From the NCBI RefSeq assembly GCF_003014575.1, contig NZ_PYGF01000001.1:868001-932000 (forward strand): DNA of 64,000 nt, given 5' to 3'. Below, piece by piece: positions 35,865 through 44,473 of this stretch. The notes beneath the pieces are model-generated. The model saw only the letters and a program-made list of their open reading frames with translations. It was not told where the DNA came from and did no database searches. Numbering within the stretch: position 1 is the first letter of the stretch; every line of letters begins with the position of its first letter. Source of the DNA: Cecembia rubra (GTDB taxonomy: Bacteria; Bacteroidota; Bacteroidia; Cytophagales; Cyclobacteriaceae). The position numbers and the translations under genes were made by a program.

Positions 35865-37508
35865 ATGGAAAAAGAGGTTTTTGATTTTTGGCAATTCTTT
35901 GCAGGTATAGGCATATTTCTTTGGGGCATGCACCAATTGGAAAATGCCATCAAAGAGTTGGGTGGTAAATCCTTTAGAAACCTACTGCAAAAATTTACAG
36001 ATTCCTCAATTAAAGGAATCTTGATAGGAACATTCATTACGGCAGTTCTACAAAGCAGTTCCCTAGTGACACTTATGGTTTTGGCTTTTTTGGGTGCAGG
36101 AATGATCCAGCTCAAAAATGCCATTGGGATAATTCTCGGTGCCAATTTAGGCACAACAGTTACCGCTTGGATTGTGGCTACGCTGGGCTTCAAACTGAGT
36201 GTTGCGGATTTTGCTATGCCGTTTTTAGCCTTTGGCAGTATTTTTTCTTTGTTCTTTTCAAGCAGGCCCCAGGTACGTGAGACCGGTGTTTTTTTGGTTG
36301 GCTTTGGTCTGCTTTTTTTAGGATTGGATTTTATGAAAACCGCCATTGAAAATGTATCTGACCATATCGACCTGGAGGCATTCCATCAATATGGTTTATG
36401 GATCTACTTACTTATAGGTATTGTGGTGACAGCTTTGATCCAATCCAGTTCTGCTATGGTGGTCATTATCCTTAGTTCTATGAACGCTGGCCTGATTTCT
36501 TTATTGGAGGGAGCAGTCCTGATCATCGGAGCCAACATAGGTACTACAATTACAGTAGCCATAGGTGCCCTGAAGGGGTCCGCTGATAAAAAAAGACTGG
36601 CCCTATCCCATTTTCTTTTCAATTTGGTTACTGGCTGTCTGGTTTTTGTTTTTATACGCCAGTTGGTAGATTTTACTATGGCCTTCTTCTCGATCAAAGA
36701 TCCTTTGATGGAGTTGGTTTTTTTAAATACCATTATCAATTTGATTGGCATCATCCTGTTCTTTCCTTTCATTTCTAATTTGGAAAAATGGCTCAAAACC
36801 AGATTCCTTTCTGCTGAACCAGAAGGAGTATCACTGTATGTCAAAAATGTAAGTGTGCAGATCCCGGAAGCAGCCATTGCTGCGCTGAAAAAAGAGATCC
36901 AGGTAGCATTTGACAAGACAGTCAGTTTTATGGCCAATGTTTGGGATGGAAATTCAGCCAATAATGTCTCTATCTGGAGAAAAATATTGTTCCAACCTAA
37001 GGATTTGATGGCAGAATATAAGTCAATCAAAAAACTGGAAGATGAACTTACAGCCTATCATATCGATCTTCAGGAACAAAACCTTTCCCTTGAAGAAGCC
37101 AAATTACTGACTTCACTAATGCTTTCTTTGAGGACTATGGTCTATGCGACAAAAGATTTAAAAGATGTGATGCACAATATCGAAGATATGTCAGATGAGG
37201 ATGATCCTATTGCCAGAGAATTCTACGAGGAACTTAAAAAATATACTTTTCACTTTATTGATAGGGTCAAAATATATATCCATGAGGAAGATCAGCAGGC
37301 TACAATCCCGGATTGGGTGGGAGAAAATGCCAAGCAGTACAAAAAATGGATCCATGACCTATATGAAAGGATAAAAACCACCACACCCGAATTTCCTGTT
37401 TCAACCTTGACCAATGTCATCAAACAAGTAGTTTCGAGTTTGGACAACTTGGGAAGTTCCAGTATTTACTGGAAATTGAAGAAAAAAGAAGTATTGGATA
37501 TGGAATAA
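35865..37508 (+). CDS. Na/phosphate cotransporter with C-terminal PhoU-like domain
   Basis: A 547-residue NptA-type symporter. Two inverted Na/Pi repeats carry the QSSS signatures (LQSSSLVTLMVLAFLGAG and IQSSSAMVVIILSSMNAG) and GANLGTT/GANIGTT. About eight to nine membrane helices occupy residues 1-310. The rest is a helical PhoU-like domain (about 340-530), commonly fused to this transporter family. It takes up phosphate with sodium. It is followed by a complex hairpin and an intergenic repeat element. Confidence 0.93.
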   Translation: MEKEVFDFWQFFAGIGIFLWGMHQLENAIKELGGKSFRNLLQKFTDSSIKGILIGTFITAVLQSSSLVTLMVLAFLGAGMIQLKNAIGIILGANLGTTVTAWIVATLGFKLSVADFAMPFLAFGSIFSLFFSSRPQVRETGVFLVGFGLLFLGLDFMKTAIENVSDHIDLEAFHQYGLWIYLLIGIVVTALIQSSSAMVVIILSSMNAGLISLLEGAVLIIGANIGTTITVAIGALKGSADKKRLALSHFLFNLVTGCLVFVFIRQLVDFTMAFFSIKDPLMELVFLNTIINLIGIILFFPFISNLEKWLKTRFLSAEPEGVSLYVKNVSVQIPEAAIAALKKEIQVAFDKTVSFMANVWDGNSANNVSIWRKILFQPKDLMAEYKSIKKLEDELTAYHIDLQEQNLSLEEAKLLTSLMLSLRTMVYATKDLKDVMHNIEDMSDEDDPIAREFYEELKKYTFHFIDRVKIYIHEEDQQATIPDWVGENAKQYKKWIHDLYERIKTTTPEFPVSTLTNVIKQVVSSLDNLGSSSIYWKLKKKEVLDME

Positions 37509-37510
37509 AA

Positions 37511-37574
37511 AAAGGTTACTTATCAATTTTGATTGCATTAGGCCTTGCAATCAACAAGAATCAAAGTAACCTTT
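37511..37574. repeat. Long two-part stem-loop behind the Na/Pi transporter gene
   Basis: AAAGGTTACT (37511-37520) pairs perfectly with AGTAACCTTT (37565-37574). An inner 9-base stem, TTGATTGCA (37529-37537) with TGCAATCAA (37546-37554), closes an 8-base loop. It starts within a few bases of the stop codon and is probably a 3'-end structure, although no long T run follows. Confidence 0.8.
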
Positions 37575-37582
37575 AATGATTT

Positions 37583-37736
37583 TCCGCAATCATACCACTA
37601 ACTGAATTTCATAGAATTTACCGCTAAATTAGAATCAATAACCATCAATAACTTGTTCACCAAGGCGGACCCAATATCAATTTATATCAGTATGGTTATA
37701 AACCGCATTATAAATGATTACTTGTATCATTGCGGA
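37583..37736. repeat. Intergenic MITE-like element, copy B
   Basis: A 154-base element with terminal inverted repeats TCCGCAATCATACCA (37583-37597) and the reverse complement of TCCGCAATGATACA at 37723-37736. It shares order and length with copy A at 32305, but the central hairpin is degraded here. No ORF inside, and no clear target-site duplication. Confidence 0.6.
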
Positions 37737-37781
37737 TTTAAAGATAACCCTTTAATCAATTTGGCCTTTTCTATCTAAGAT

Positions 37782-38609
37782 TTATCCAAATTTTACACTG
37801 AGCACAGGAATATCGGTCTTATAAAGCACTGTATCTGTTACGCCTATTTGGTACGAGGATTTGCCTGTTCTATTGGAAGAAGCAATACCGATAAATCCGA
37901 TTTTATTTTTTTCAGCAAACTCAATGATCCCTTTTTCCGGTTCTTGATGACAGTAAATTTGCTTATGGATAACCATATCCTCCAAACCTTTTGCATACAA
38001 ATCCATCTTTTTTTGTGCCTCACAGGAATTTACGAAAGCACTTGGCGTATTGACAAAAAGAAAATGAACCGAAGTATGGAAGGATTTAATAAAAGGTTTC
38101 ATTTTTACAAAAGAAGGCTTGGATTCCTCATTGAACATAGAAGCAAATGCCATTTTCCTAAGCTGGTTTCCATTCATGACCTTTTTAACTGCCAATACAG
38201 GACAATCAGCGTTTCTAATTACTTTTTGAAGGTTTGAACCTAAAAATTTTTCTTTGCTGTGTTCTTTACCATGCGCTCCAAGAACAATTAAATCCGCCTT
38301 ATGAGAATTTGCCAGTTCAACAATCACTTCATGGGGAATCCCAACTTCTACAACAGCCTCCACTGGCACCCCTCCTAATTTATGATCCATTACATAAGCT
38401 TTCAATTTATCCTTGGCCTCAGCTTCAGCATCAAGGATATCCGGAAGGGATTTCTTTTTCTCTGCACTTAGATTTTTCCAGTCCAAACCTGAACTCACCA
38501 CATTGACACAAGTGATCGTGCTGTTTTCTTTGTCTGCAATTTTAAGAGCTGTCAAAAATGCACTATCAGCATAAGAAGAGTAATCGATAGGAACTATGAT
38601 TCGTTTCAT
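37782..38609 (-). CDS. Tandem universal stress protein (UspA family)
   Basis: A 275-residue protein with two Usp domains. The first (1-142) has VPIDYSSYADSAFLTALKIA and an ATP-binding-type GAHGKEHSKEKFLGSNLQKVIRNADCPVL, close to the G-x2-G-x9-G-S/T pattern. The second (about 150-275) is more divergent, ending SYQIGVTDTVLYKTDIPVLSV. Tandem Usps are common in Bacteroidota. The function is a stress response of unknown detail. It is divergent from the dehydrogenase at 38771. Confidence 0.92.
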   Translation of the reverse strand: MKRIIVPIDYSSYADSAFLTALKIADKENSTITCVNVVSSGLDWKNLSAEKKKSLPDILDAEAEAKDKLKAYVMDHKLGGVPVEAVVEVGIPHEVIVELANSHKADLIVLGAHGKEHSKEKFLGSNLQKVIRNADCPVLAVKKVMNGNQLRKMAFASMFNEESKPSFVKMKPFIKSFHTSVHFLFVNTPSAFVNSCEAQKKMDLYAKGLEDMVIHKQIYCHQEPEKGIIEFAEKNKIGFIGIASSNRTGKSSYQIGVTDTVLYKTDIPVLSVKFG

Positions 38610-38706
38610 GGCTAGAAGGTGTTTTGGTTAACAGATTACCAAATATGCTAAAATCCCTTTTCTAAAACCCTGATGTAAATCATATAAAAGCGTGATTATT
38701 AACGCA

Positions 38707-38735
38707 TTTATATTAGTTGACTGATACTAATTTTG
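38707..38735 (+). promoter_or_regulatory. Candidate promoter of the SDR gene
   Basis: TAATTTTG at 38728-38735 matches the -7 consensus TAnnTTTG. TTTA at 38707-38710, 17 bases upstream, is a near-match to the -33 TTTG. It lies 35 bases before the ATG at 38771. Confidence 0.4.
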
Positions 38736-38770
38736 AGCATAAGATTTATTAACCAAACACAAAATCAGCT

Positions 38771-39532
38771 ATGAAATTAGAAGGAAAATATGCGATCATC
38801 ACAGGTGGTGCCGGGGGTATAGGAAAAGCAACCGCCAAGCTGTTTTTAGATGAAGGAGCAGCTGGAGTACTATTGGTTGACTTATTGGAGAAAAATCTTG
38901 AAGAAGCTAAAAAAGAATTAGGAGATAAGAGAGTTTATACTTACGCCGCCAATGTGAGTAAGGCCACTGGAGTAAAAGCTTATACTGATAAAGCAGTTGA
39001 TTTATTCGGGAAGATAGATGTTGTCTTTTTAAATGCAGGAACAGAAGGTGTTGTAAAATCATTGACTGAATACACTGAAGAAGAGTTTGATTTGGTCATC
39101 GATGTGAATGTCAAAGGGGTTTGGCTGGGCATGAAATACGCATTCCCCCAAATGGAAAAAAATGGTGGATCAATCATCATCACTTCTTCAGTTGCAGGAT
39201 TGACCGGTACACCCAAGATGATTGCTTACACTACCAGCAAGCATGCTGTAATTGGCACCATGCGGGTGGCCGCAAAAGAAGGTGCTCCATTCAATATCCG
39301 GGTCAATACCATACATCCAGGACCAGTGGAAAACAGAATGATGCGTTCTCTGGAAGACCAAATGGCTCCTGGTGCTGGAGCCGAAGTCAAAAAAGGTTTT
39401 GAAAGCATGGTTCCTTTGGGAAGGTATGCTTTGAATGAAGATATTGCAAACATGGCGGCCTTTTTGGCTTCTGATGATGCTAAATATATTACCGGAGCGA
39501 CTTTTGTTGTTGACGGTGGTTTTAGTGCTTAA
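38771..39532 (+). CDS. Short-chain dehydrogenase/reductase
   Basis: A 253-residue classical SDR. The cofactor motif is TGGAGGIGKA (TGxxxGxG) with an acidic DLL after beta-2, suggesting NAD preference. NAG, the catalytic Ser in ITSSVAGLTG and YTTSK (Tyr and Lys) are present, and it ends with TFVVDGGFSA. The substrate cannot be inferred. A strong terminator follows 20 bases on. Confidence 0.93.
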   Translation: MKLEGKYAIITGGAGGIGKATAKLFLDEGAAGVLLVDLLEKNLEEAKKELGDKRVYTYAANVSKATGVKAYTDKAVDLFGKIDVVFLNAGTEGVVKSLTEYTEEEFDLVIDVNVKGVWLGMKYAFPQMEKNGGSIIITSSVAGLTGTPKMIAYTTSKHAVIGTMRVAAKEGAPFNIRVNTIHPGPVENRMMRSLEDQMAPGAGAEVKKGFESMVPLGRYALNEDIANMAAFLASDDAKYITGATFVVDGGFSA

Positions 39533-39552
39533 ATAATAGGTTTGGTGGTTGA

Positions 39553-39586
39553 AAAGGGCCGGGTAATTTATCCGGCCTTTTTCTAT
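39553..39586 (+). terminator. Terminator after the SDR gene
   Basis: AAGGGCCGG pairs with CCGGCCTTT around TAATTTAT-like loop bases, with a T run behind. It lies about 20 bases from the SDR stop and separates it from the Crp/Fnr gene. Confidence 0.9.
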
Positions 39587-39647
39587 TGTAACTTTTATCA
39601 CTAAATTAGAGGAAGACCTAAGGCTACTTTTAAACAAATTTTGAATT

Positions 39648-40304
39648 ATGGAACTTGAGGACCTGAAATTAAAGCTTCCGAATATCACTGACCCCAGTTT
39701 ATTGAATGCGCTGTTGGAAAATGGTACTATTCATGAATTTTCAGCAGGAAAAATCATAACTGAGCCGGGGCAATTTATCAAAATGGTGCCAATTGTTTTG
39801 GAAGGAGCCATCAAAATTCTGAGAATGGATGAAGATGGTAAGGAGTTGTTTCTCTATTATTTGGAGCCCGGCGAAACATGCGCTTTATCCCTTACTTGTT
39901 GCTCAGCATCCAAGCCAAGTGAAATCAAAGCTGTGGCAGAAGAAAAAACAGTTATCCTTGGTATACCTATAACTAAACATGAACAATGGCTGGACCAGTT
40001 CAAGCAATGGAAGGACTTTGTGGCAATGACTTACCAAAACAGGTTCCATGAAATGCTGGTAGCATTGGATGCGGTGGCCTTCAAAAGAATGGATGAAAGG
40101 CTGATGCGCTACATAGTGACCAAAATGAAGCAGCATAAGACCAATGAGCTACATATTACCCATCAGGAAATCGCCAATGAACTGGGTACTTCCAGAGAAG
40201 TAATTTCCAGGCTTCTAAAGCAGTTGGAAAAGAAAAAGTGGATTGAGTTGGGGAGAAACGTTATTTATATCAGAGACGACTTTGAGGAGTTGATCAGCGC
40301 TTAA
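39648..40304 (+). CDS. Crp/Fnr-family transcriptional regulator
   Basis: A 218-residue regulator. The sensor domain contains AGKIITEPGQFIKMVPIVLEGAIKIL and the Cys-rich LEPGETCALSLTCCSASKPSE, followed by a dimerisation helix. The winged helix has THQEIANELGTSREVISRLLKQLEKKKWIEL. The Cys-x-x-x-x-x-Cys-Cys stretch resembles that of other Bacteroidota Crp/Fnr proteins but is not the N-terminal FNR cluster. A role in redox or nitric-oxide control is possible, given nirK in the genome, but nothing here demonstrates it. Confidence 0.92.
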   Translation: MELEDLKLKLPNITDPSLLNALLENGTIHEFSAGKIITEPGQFIKMVPIVLEGAIKILRMDEDGKELFLYYLEPGETCALSLTCCSASKPSEIKAVAEEKTVILGIPITKHEQWLDQFKQWKDFVAMTYQNRFHEMLVALDAVAFKRMDERLMRYIVTKMKQHKTNELHITHQEIANELGTSREVISRLLKQLEKKKWIELGRNVIYIRDDFEELISA

Positions 40305-40404
40305 AGGCTTCTAGAAATTTGCAATTTCGAGAAAGATACAGCGGATTAGTAATCTGTAAGATAGACATTTAAAAGAAAAGAAGGATTGGATATCCTATTT
40401 ATCA

Positions 40405-40463
40405 CTCTTCGGGATTGCAAATCCCAAAGAGCAAAAAAATGCTGCCCAGAAGGCAGCATTTTC
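40405..40463. terminator. Tandem hairpins between convergent genes
   Basis: Two adjacent stems. The first pairs CTCTTCGGGATT with AATCCCAAAGAG (40405-40431, one mismatch). The second pairs AAAATGCTGCC (40436-40446) with GGCAGCATTTT (40452-40462), an 11-base perfect stem with A on one side and T on the other. They can terminate both the Crp/Fnr and the carbonic anhydrase transcripts. Confidence 0.85.
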
Positions 40464-40489
40464 TTCATTTTCATATGTCAATCATTATA

Positions 40490-41107
40490 TCAAGCTGTTG
40501 CCGGTACAATATTGTATTTCTTCTTCAGGTCATGGACTAAGCCTGTGGAGAAATCAAAAACCCAAGCATGCAGATTAATTTTTTCTCCCTTGGCAATCGC
40601 TTTCTTGTAAACAGAAGTCTGTTTGATGTTCTGTATTTGTTCCAGGACATTGAGTTCAACGAGCTTGTTTAGCCTTTCATTTTCATCTGCTATCAGATTC
40701 AGTTCGGCTTTATGGTGACGGATCACATCTTTGATCGTTGCCAACCAATTGTCAATCAAACCATTGTTATTGTTTTCATAAGCAGTTTTTATCCCTCCAC
40801 AACCATAATGTCCATAGACTATGATATCCTTAATACCCAAATTTTCTACAGCATACTGCATGACAGAAAGGAAGTTAAGGTCAGTATGGGACACCAAATT
40901 GGCTATATTCCTGTGAATAAATAGGTCCCCTAAATCAGTTCCCAGTACTTTGGAAGGTGACACCCGGCTATCTGAACAGCCCAGGAGAAGGGCCTTTGGG
41001 GATTGCCCCTCCTTTAGGGTATCAAAATACCCTTCTTGGGAAGCCAAGGTTTCAGCAGCCCATTGCTTATTGTATTCGAGGTATTTATTGAGATCTATCT
41101 GGCACAT
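40490..41107 (-). CDS. Beta-class carbonic anhydrase
   Basis: A 205-residue enzyme interconverting CO2 and bicarbonate. Zinc ligands are Cys and Asp in GCSDSRVSPSKV and His and Cys in YGHYGCGGIKTA; GTDLGDLFIHRNIANLV is also typical. No signal peptide, so it is cytoplasmic. The start codon overlaps the last base of the SulP gene, so the two are translationally coupled. Confidence 0.96.
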   Translation of the reverse strand: MCQIDLNKYLEYNKQWAAETLASQEGYFDTLKEGQSPKALLLGCSDSRVSPSKVLGTDLGDLFIHRNIANLVSHTDLNFLSVMQYAVENLGIKDIIVYGHYGCGGIKTAYENNNNGLIDNWLATIKDVIRHHKAELNLIADENERLNKLVELNVLEQIQNIKQTSVYKKAIAKGEKINLHAWVFDFSTGLVHDLKKKYNIVPATA

Positions 41108-42858
41108 TATTTTGAATCGGTTTGTATGGCGTAAGGTGAATATTTTTCAAGGAAATCAACATCAATTTCGTGGTCGAAGGCTGCTACAGCTGAATTGTCA
41201 TCTAGGAAGACATGGTCAGACCCCACAGATTCCAGTATTCCCCATCTGTTAAGGACATCTCTGACAGGGCCTTTGATGCTGCTCATACATACATCTATGC
41301 CTGACTTTCTCCAGGTGTTGATCCATTCATTCAATTCATGGGACCCTGTACTATCGATATTGGTTACTGATTCCATATTGAAGACAATCATTTTGACTTG
41401 GTTATTCTTTTTGGAAATCCATTTGTCAATTTTGTCTTTGATGTACTCTACATTGGCAAAATATATTGGTCCATCCACCCTTATCATCAACAAATCATCC
41501 CTTTCGATAAGGTTATTAAACCTTTTCACATTCCTGAAGATATTGGTGCCGGGCACCCTTCCCAATTGGGCCATATGGGGTCTGGAAGCCCTGTAGATGA
41601 CGACAATAAGAGAAAGTACCATACCAGCAATGATTCCCGTTTCAATTCCCAAAGTCAAGGTAATGATGAAAGTAGCAATCAACATGGCAAAGTCAGACTT
41701 GTCCTTATGCCATAGGTGGATTGGTTCTTTGTAATCAATCAAACCGGATACGGCTACTAAAACCACCGCAGCCAAAATGGCACTAGGAAGGTTGTAGAAT
41801 AATCCGGTAAAAAATAACAAGGTCAATACTATCAAGACAGCACTAAAGATGGATGCCAAAGCGGTTTTTGCCCCTGCATCATTATTGACTGCTGTCCTGG
41901 AAAATCCACCTGTTACAGGGTAACCCCTGAAGAAAGCTGCTCCAAAGTTGGCCATGCCCAGTCCGATCAATTCCTGATTGGCATCCAGCCTATAGTTTTT
42001 ATGCTTTGCCTGAATGGTTTTGGCTACGGCAAAACTCTCTGCAAAACCCACCAGTGAAATGGTCAACGCGATAGGCAATAAAGTACTCCAAACTTCCATA
42101 TCAAAGGAAGGAGAGGAAAGACTCGGCAAGCCACTTGGTACATCCCCAACAATCTTTACACCTTGAGAAGTCAGGTCAAACCCGGAGACCAATGCGATAC
42201 CCACAATCACAGCTACAAGCGGTGCAGGGAAACTCTTATGGATTTTTTTTCCGTATTTGATTATAACGATACCGATGACACCTATTCCAAAAGTCAGCCA
42301 GTGGATGTCCCCTATGTTTTGGGCAATGGCTACAATCATTTCCTGAATGTGTTCAGAATTGGGAAGATTGATCCTAAAAAGGTGTTTGATCTGACTCAAT
42401 CCTATGATGATCGCTGCAGCAGAAGTAAAGCCATTGATTACGGGATGGGACAGGAAATTCACGACAAAACCCAGTCTCAATAAGCCCATTCCAAACTGTA
42501 TCAGGCCTACCAAAAAGGCTAAAGATAATGCATACAACAAGTATTGTTCAGGTGAAGCTGGATTCAAACTGGCAATTCCGGCAGCAGTAAGCAAGGAAAC
42601 CATGGCAACAGGCCCAACAGCCAGCTGTCTGGATGTTCCGAAGATGGCATACAATAACAAAGGAACAGTTACGGCATACAGACCATGGATGGGTTCCAAT
42701 CCGGCCAACATGGCATAGGCCATACCTTGAGGAATCAACATGATCCCTACTGTAAGGCCTGCAGAAAGGTCTCCCTGAAGATCTGATTTTTTGTAATTAG
42801 GCAACCAGTCCAAAATGGGCAAAAAGCCCTTGATCTTAGAGGCAATGCTATTATTCAT
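41107..42858 (-). CDS. SulP-family anion transporter, probably bicarbonate
   Basis: A 583-residue transporter with about 12-14 helices (DLSAGLTVGIMLIPQGMAYAMLAGL at the N terminus, the sulfate-permease signature region) and a C-terminal STAS domain (about 445-555; MIVFNMESVTNIDSTGSHEL). SulP proteins carry sulfate, bicarbonate or other anions. The one-base overlap with carbonic anhydrase favours bicarbonate, in line with known SulP-carbonic anhydrase pairs. No sulfate assimilation genes are near. Confidence 0.92.
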   Translation of the reverse strand: MNNSIASKIKGFLPILDWLPNYKKSDLQGDLSAGLTVGIMLIPQGMAYAMLAGLEPIHGLYAVTVPLLLYAIFGTSRQLAVGPVAMVSLLTAAGIASLNPASPEQYLLYALSLAFLVGLIQFGMGLLRLGFVVNFLSHPVINGFTSAAAIIIGLSQIKHLFRINLPNSEHIQEMIVAIAQNIGDIHWLTFGIGVIGIVIIKYGKKIHKSFPAPLVAVIVGIALVSGFDLTSQGVKIVGDVPSGLPSLSSPSFDMEVWSTLLPIALTISLVGFAESFAVAKTIQAKHKNYRLDANQELIGLGMANFGAAFFRGYPVTGGFSRTAVNNDAGAKTALASIFSAVLIVLTLLFFTGLFYNLPSAILAAVVLVAVSGLIDYKEPIHLWHKDKSDFAMLIATFIITLTLGIETGIIAGMVLSLIVVIYRASRPHMAQLGRVPGTNIFRNVKRFNNLIERDDLLMIRVDGPIYFANVEYIKDKIDKWISKKNNQVKMIVFNMESVTNIDSTGSHELNEWINTWRKSGIDVCMSSIKGPVRDVLNRWGILESVGSDHVFLDDNSAVAAFDHEIDVDFLEKYSPYAIQTDSK

Positions 42859-43233
42859 GATGTTTTTTTCTCTTAATCTGGAAATCTAATGAAGGGATTC
42901 ATTTACCCTAATTTTGATAAACAAAAGTCCAAACTTTCAAAAAGATAATCGGTGATGTTTGTTACACGTATGGTTTAAATAAAAAATTCCTTCCTCAAGT
43001 CATTGTTTTAAAATAAATTCCAATGATTCAAGGACAAGGATGTTATAAAATATTTGCAAGTAATCAATCAAATGATTGTTTGAATTCGAGCATATTAAAC
43101 TTTACTTCTGGATACTTTGTCTCGATTTTGGTTGAAGCTTGCCTCAAAGAATCAAAATCAAAAAAAGAGCGATTGCGAGACCAATTTTAAATTAGGCAAT
43201 TAAAATTGGGTAAAGACTAATGGTCTTGGCTCC
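42859..43233. other. 375-base intergenic stretch with an AT-rich hairpin
   Basis: Lies between the start of the SulP gene and the stop of namZ, both on the minus strand. A perfect 10-base inverted repeat, CCAATTTTAA (43181-43190) and TTAAAATTGG (43200-43209), is 25 bases behind the namZ stop and may mark its 3' end. The SulP promoter must be here but no exact TAnnTTTG box was seen. Confidence 0.6.
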
Positions 43234-44433
43234 TTAATATAATCTGTATTTGTCCCGCAACGCCATGTAAGCCTCAAGATCCTTCTGCCATCCGGCCCTA
43301 ATGGCTGTCTCTGACTTTCCTGAAAGAATATCCTTTCTCAATTCATCTGTTCCGGCCAGCTTATCAAAGAAATTATTGAAGAACTTTTCCTTCTTTCCTG
43401 AAAGCTCATATGCCTTTAGGAGGTATTTGAGTGTAAATTGATGATCCAAAGGTTCATTTCGCAAATCCTCCCCATAACATAATTTACCCTGTTGGGGCGG
43501 ATTTTTGGACATGCCAACAATACTTACAGGAGTAAAGGTAAAATCCCCAAATTTTGGATCAGGATAACCATATACCTGAAATGGGAAATAAGTACCCCTT
43601 CCCAAAGAGACATCCGTTCCTTCAAAATAACATAGAGATGGATAGAGCCGTATTGCGGTATCATTTGGAAGGTTTGGAGATGGCTTTACAGGTAGTGAAT
43701 AAGCCAGGCTATGGTCCCAATTTTTAACAGGAATAACCTGAATGGGCGCTTGCACAACTCCTTTTAACCAACCTTCTCCATTAATCATCCCTGCCAACTC
43801 CCCTACTGTAAGTCCATGTACCACCGGAATCGGATGCATTCCCACAAAGCTCTCAAAACCTTTTTTCAAAACAGGACCGTCCACATAATTGCCATTAGGG
43901 TTAGGTCTGTCAAAAATCAATAAGGGCATATTGTTTTCAGCGCAGCTTTCCATGACATAATGCATGGTACTGATATAAGTATAAAATCTCACCCCCACAT
44001 CTTGTAAATCATAAATCAGAATATCAATATCCTTTAAGGACTCTTTGGATGGTTTTTTATTTTCACCATAAAGTGACACAACGGGCAAGCCTGTGCTCTT
44101 ATCCACTTCTGATTTGATGGCTTCTCCTGCATCTGCATCCCCTCTGAAACCATGTTCAGGCACAAAAACTTTCTTCACGTCCACCCCTTCCATCATCAGG
44201 AAATCTACCAAATGCATGTTGTTATGACTGGTTAATATGGAAGTCTGATTTACAACCAATCCTACCCTTTTCCCTTCCAGCAAAGGGAGATAGACATTTG
44301 GTTGGTCGGCTGCAGGAAGAATAATTTCCTTCTTTTCAGCTCCAAGTAAAGGGTTATTTTTTTGTGGATTTTTACAAAATGCCAGGGAGCTAATTAAAAA
44401 ACTGAAAAGAATCATCAATTTCAAGGACTTCAT
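43234..44433 (-). CDS. NamZ-type exo-beta-N-acetylmuramidase (DUF1343)
   Basis: A 399-residue exported protein; the signal (MKSLKLMILFSFLISSLAFC) may be a lipoprotein type although Phe before the Cys is unusual. LEGKRVGLVVNQTSIL, KKVFVPEHGFRGDADAGE, YDLQDVGVRFYTYISTM, DRPNPNGNYVDGP and FEGTDVSLGRGT are the DUF1343 landmarks. Characterised members release terminal N-acetylmuramic acid from peptidoglycan fragments. It fits cell-wall turnover or scavenging. No MurNAc uptake genes are beside it. It is divergent from the permease gene, 40 bases away. Confidence 0.92.
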   Translation of the reverse strand: MKSLKLMILFSFLISSLAFCKNPQKNNPLLGAEKKEIILPAADQPNVYLPLLEGKRVGLVVNQTSILTSHNNMHLVDFLMMEGVDVKKVFVPEHGFRGDADAGEAIKSEVDKSTGLPVVSLYGENKKPSKESLKDIDILIYDLQDVGVRFYTYISTMHYVMESCAENNMPLLIFDRPNPNGNYVDGPVLKKGFESFVGMHPIPVVHGLTVGELAGMINGEGWLKGVVQAPIQVIPVKNWDHSLAYSLPVKPSPNLPNDTAIRLYPSLCYFEGTDVSLGRGTYFPFQVYGYPDPKFGDFTFTPVSIVGMSKNPPQQGKLCYGEDLRNEPLDHQFTLKYLLKAYELSGKKEKFFNNFFDKLAGTDELRKDILSGKSETAIRAGWQKDLEAYMALRDKYRLY

Positions 44434-44473
44434 AGTTATTTTGCGCTAGATTTCGACCAAATTAATAAATTCT

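Noticed and set aside
38234-39688. Several 78-166-codon frames around the Usp and SDR genes
   Set aside because: All are antisense or frame-shifted shadows of the two clear genes.
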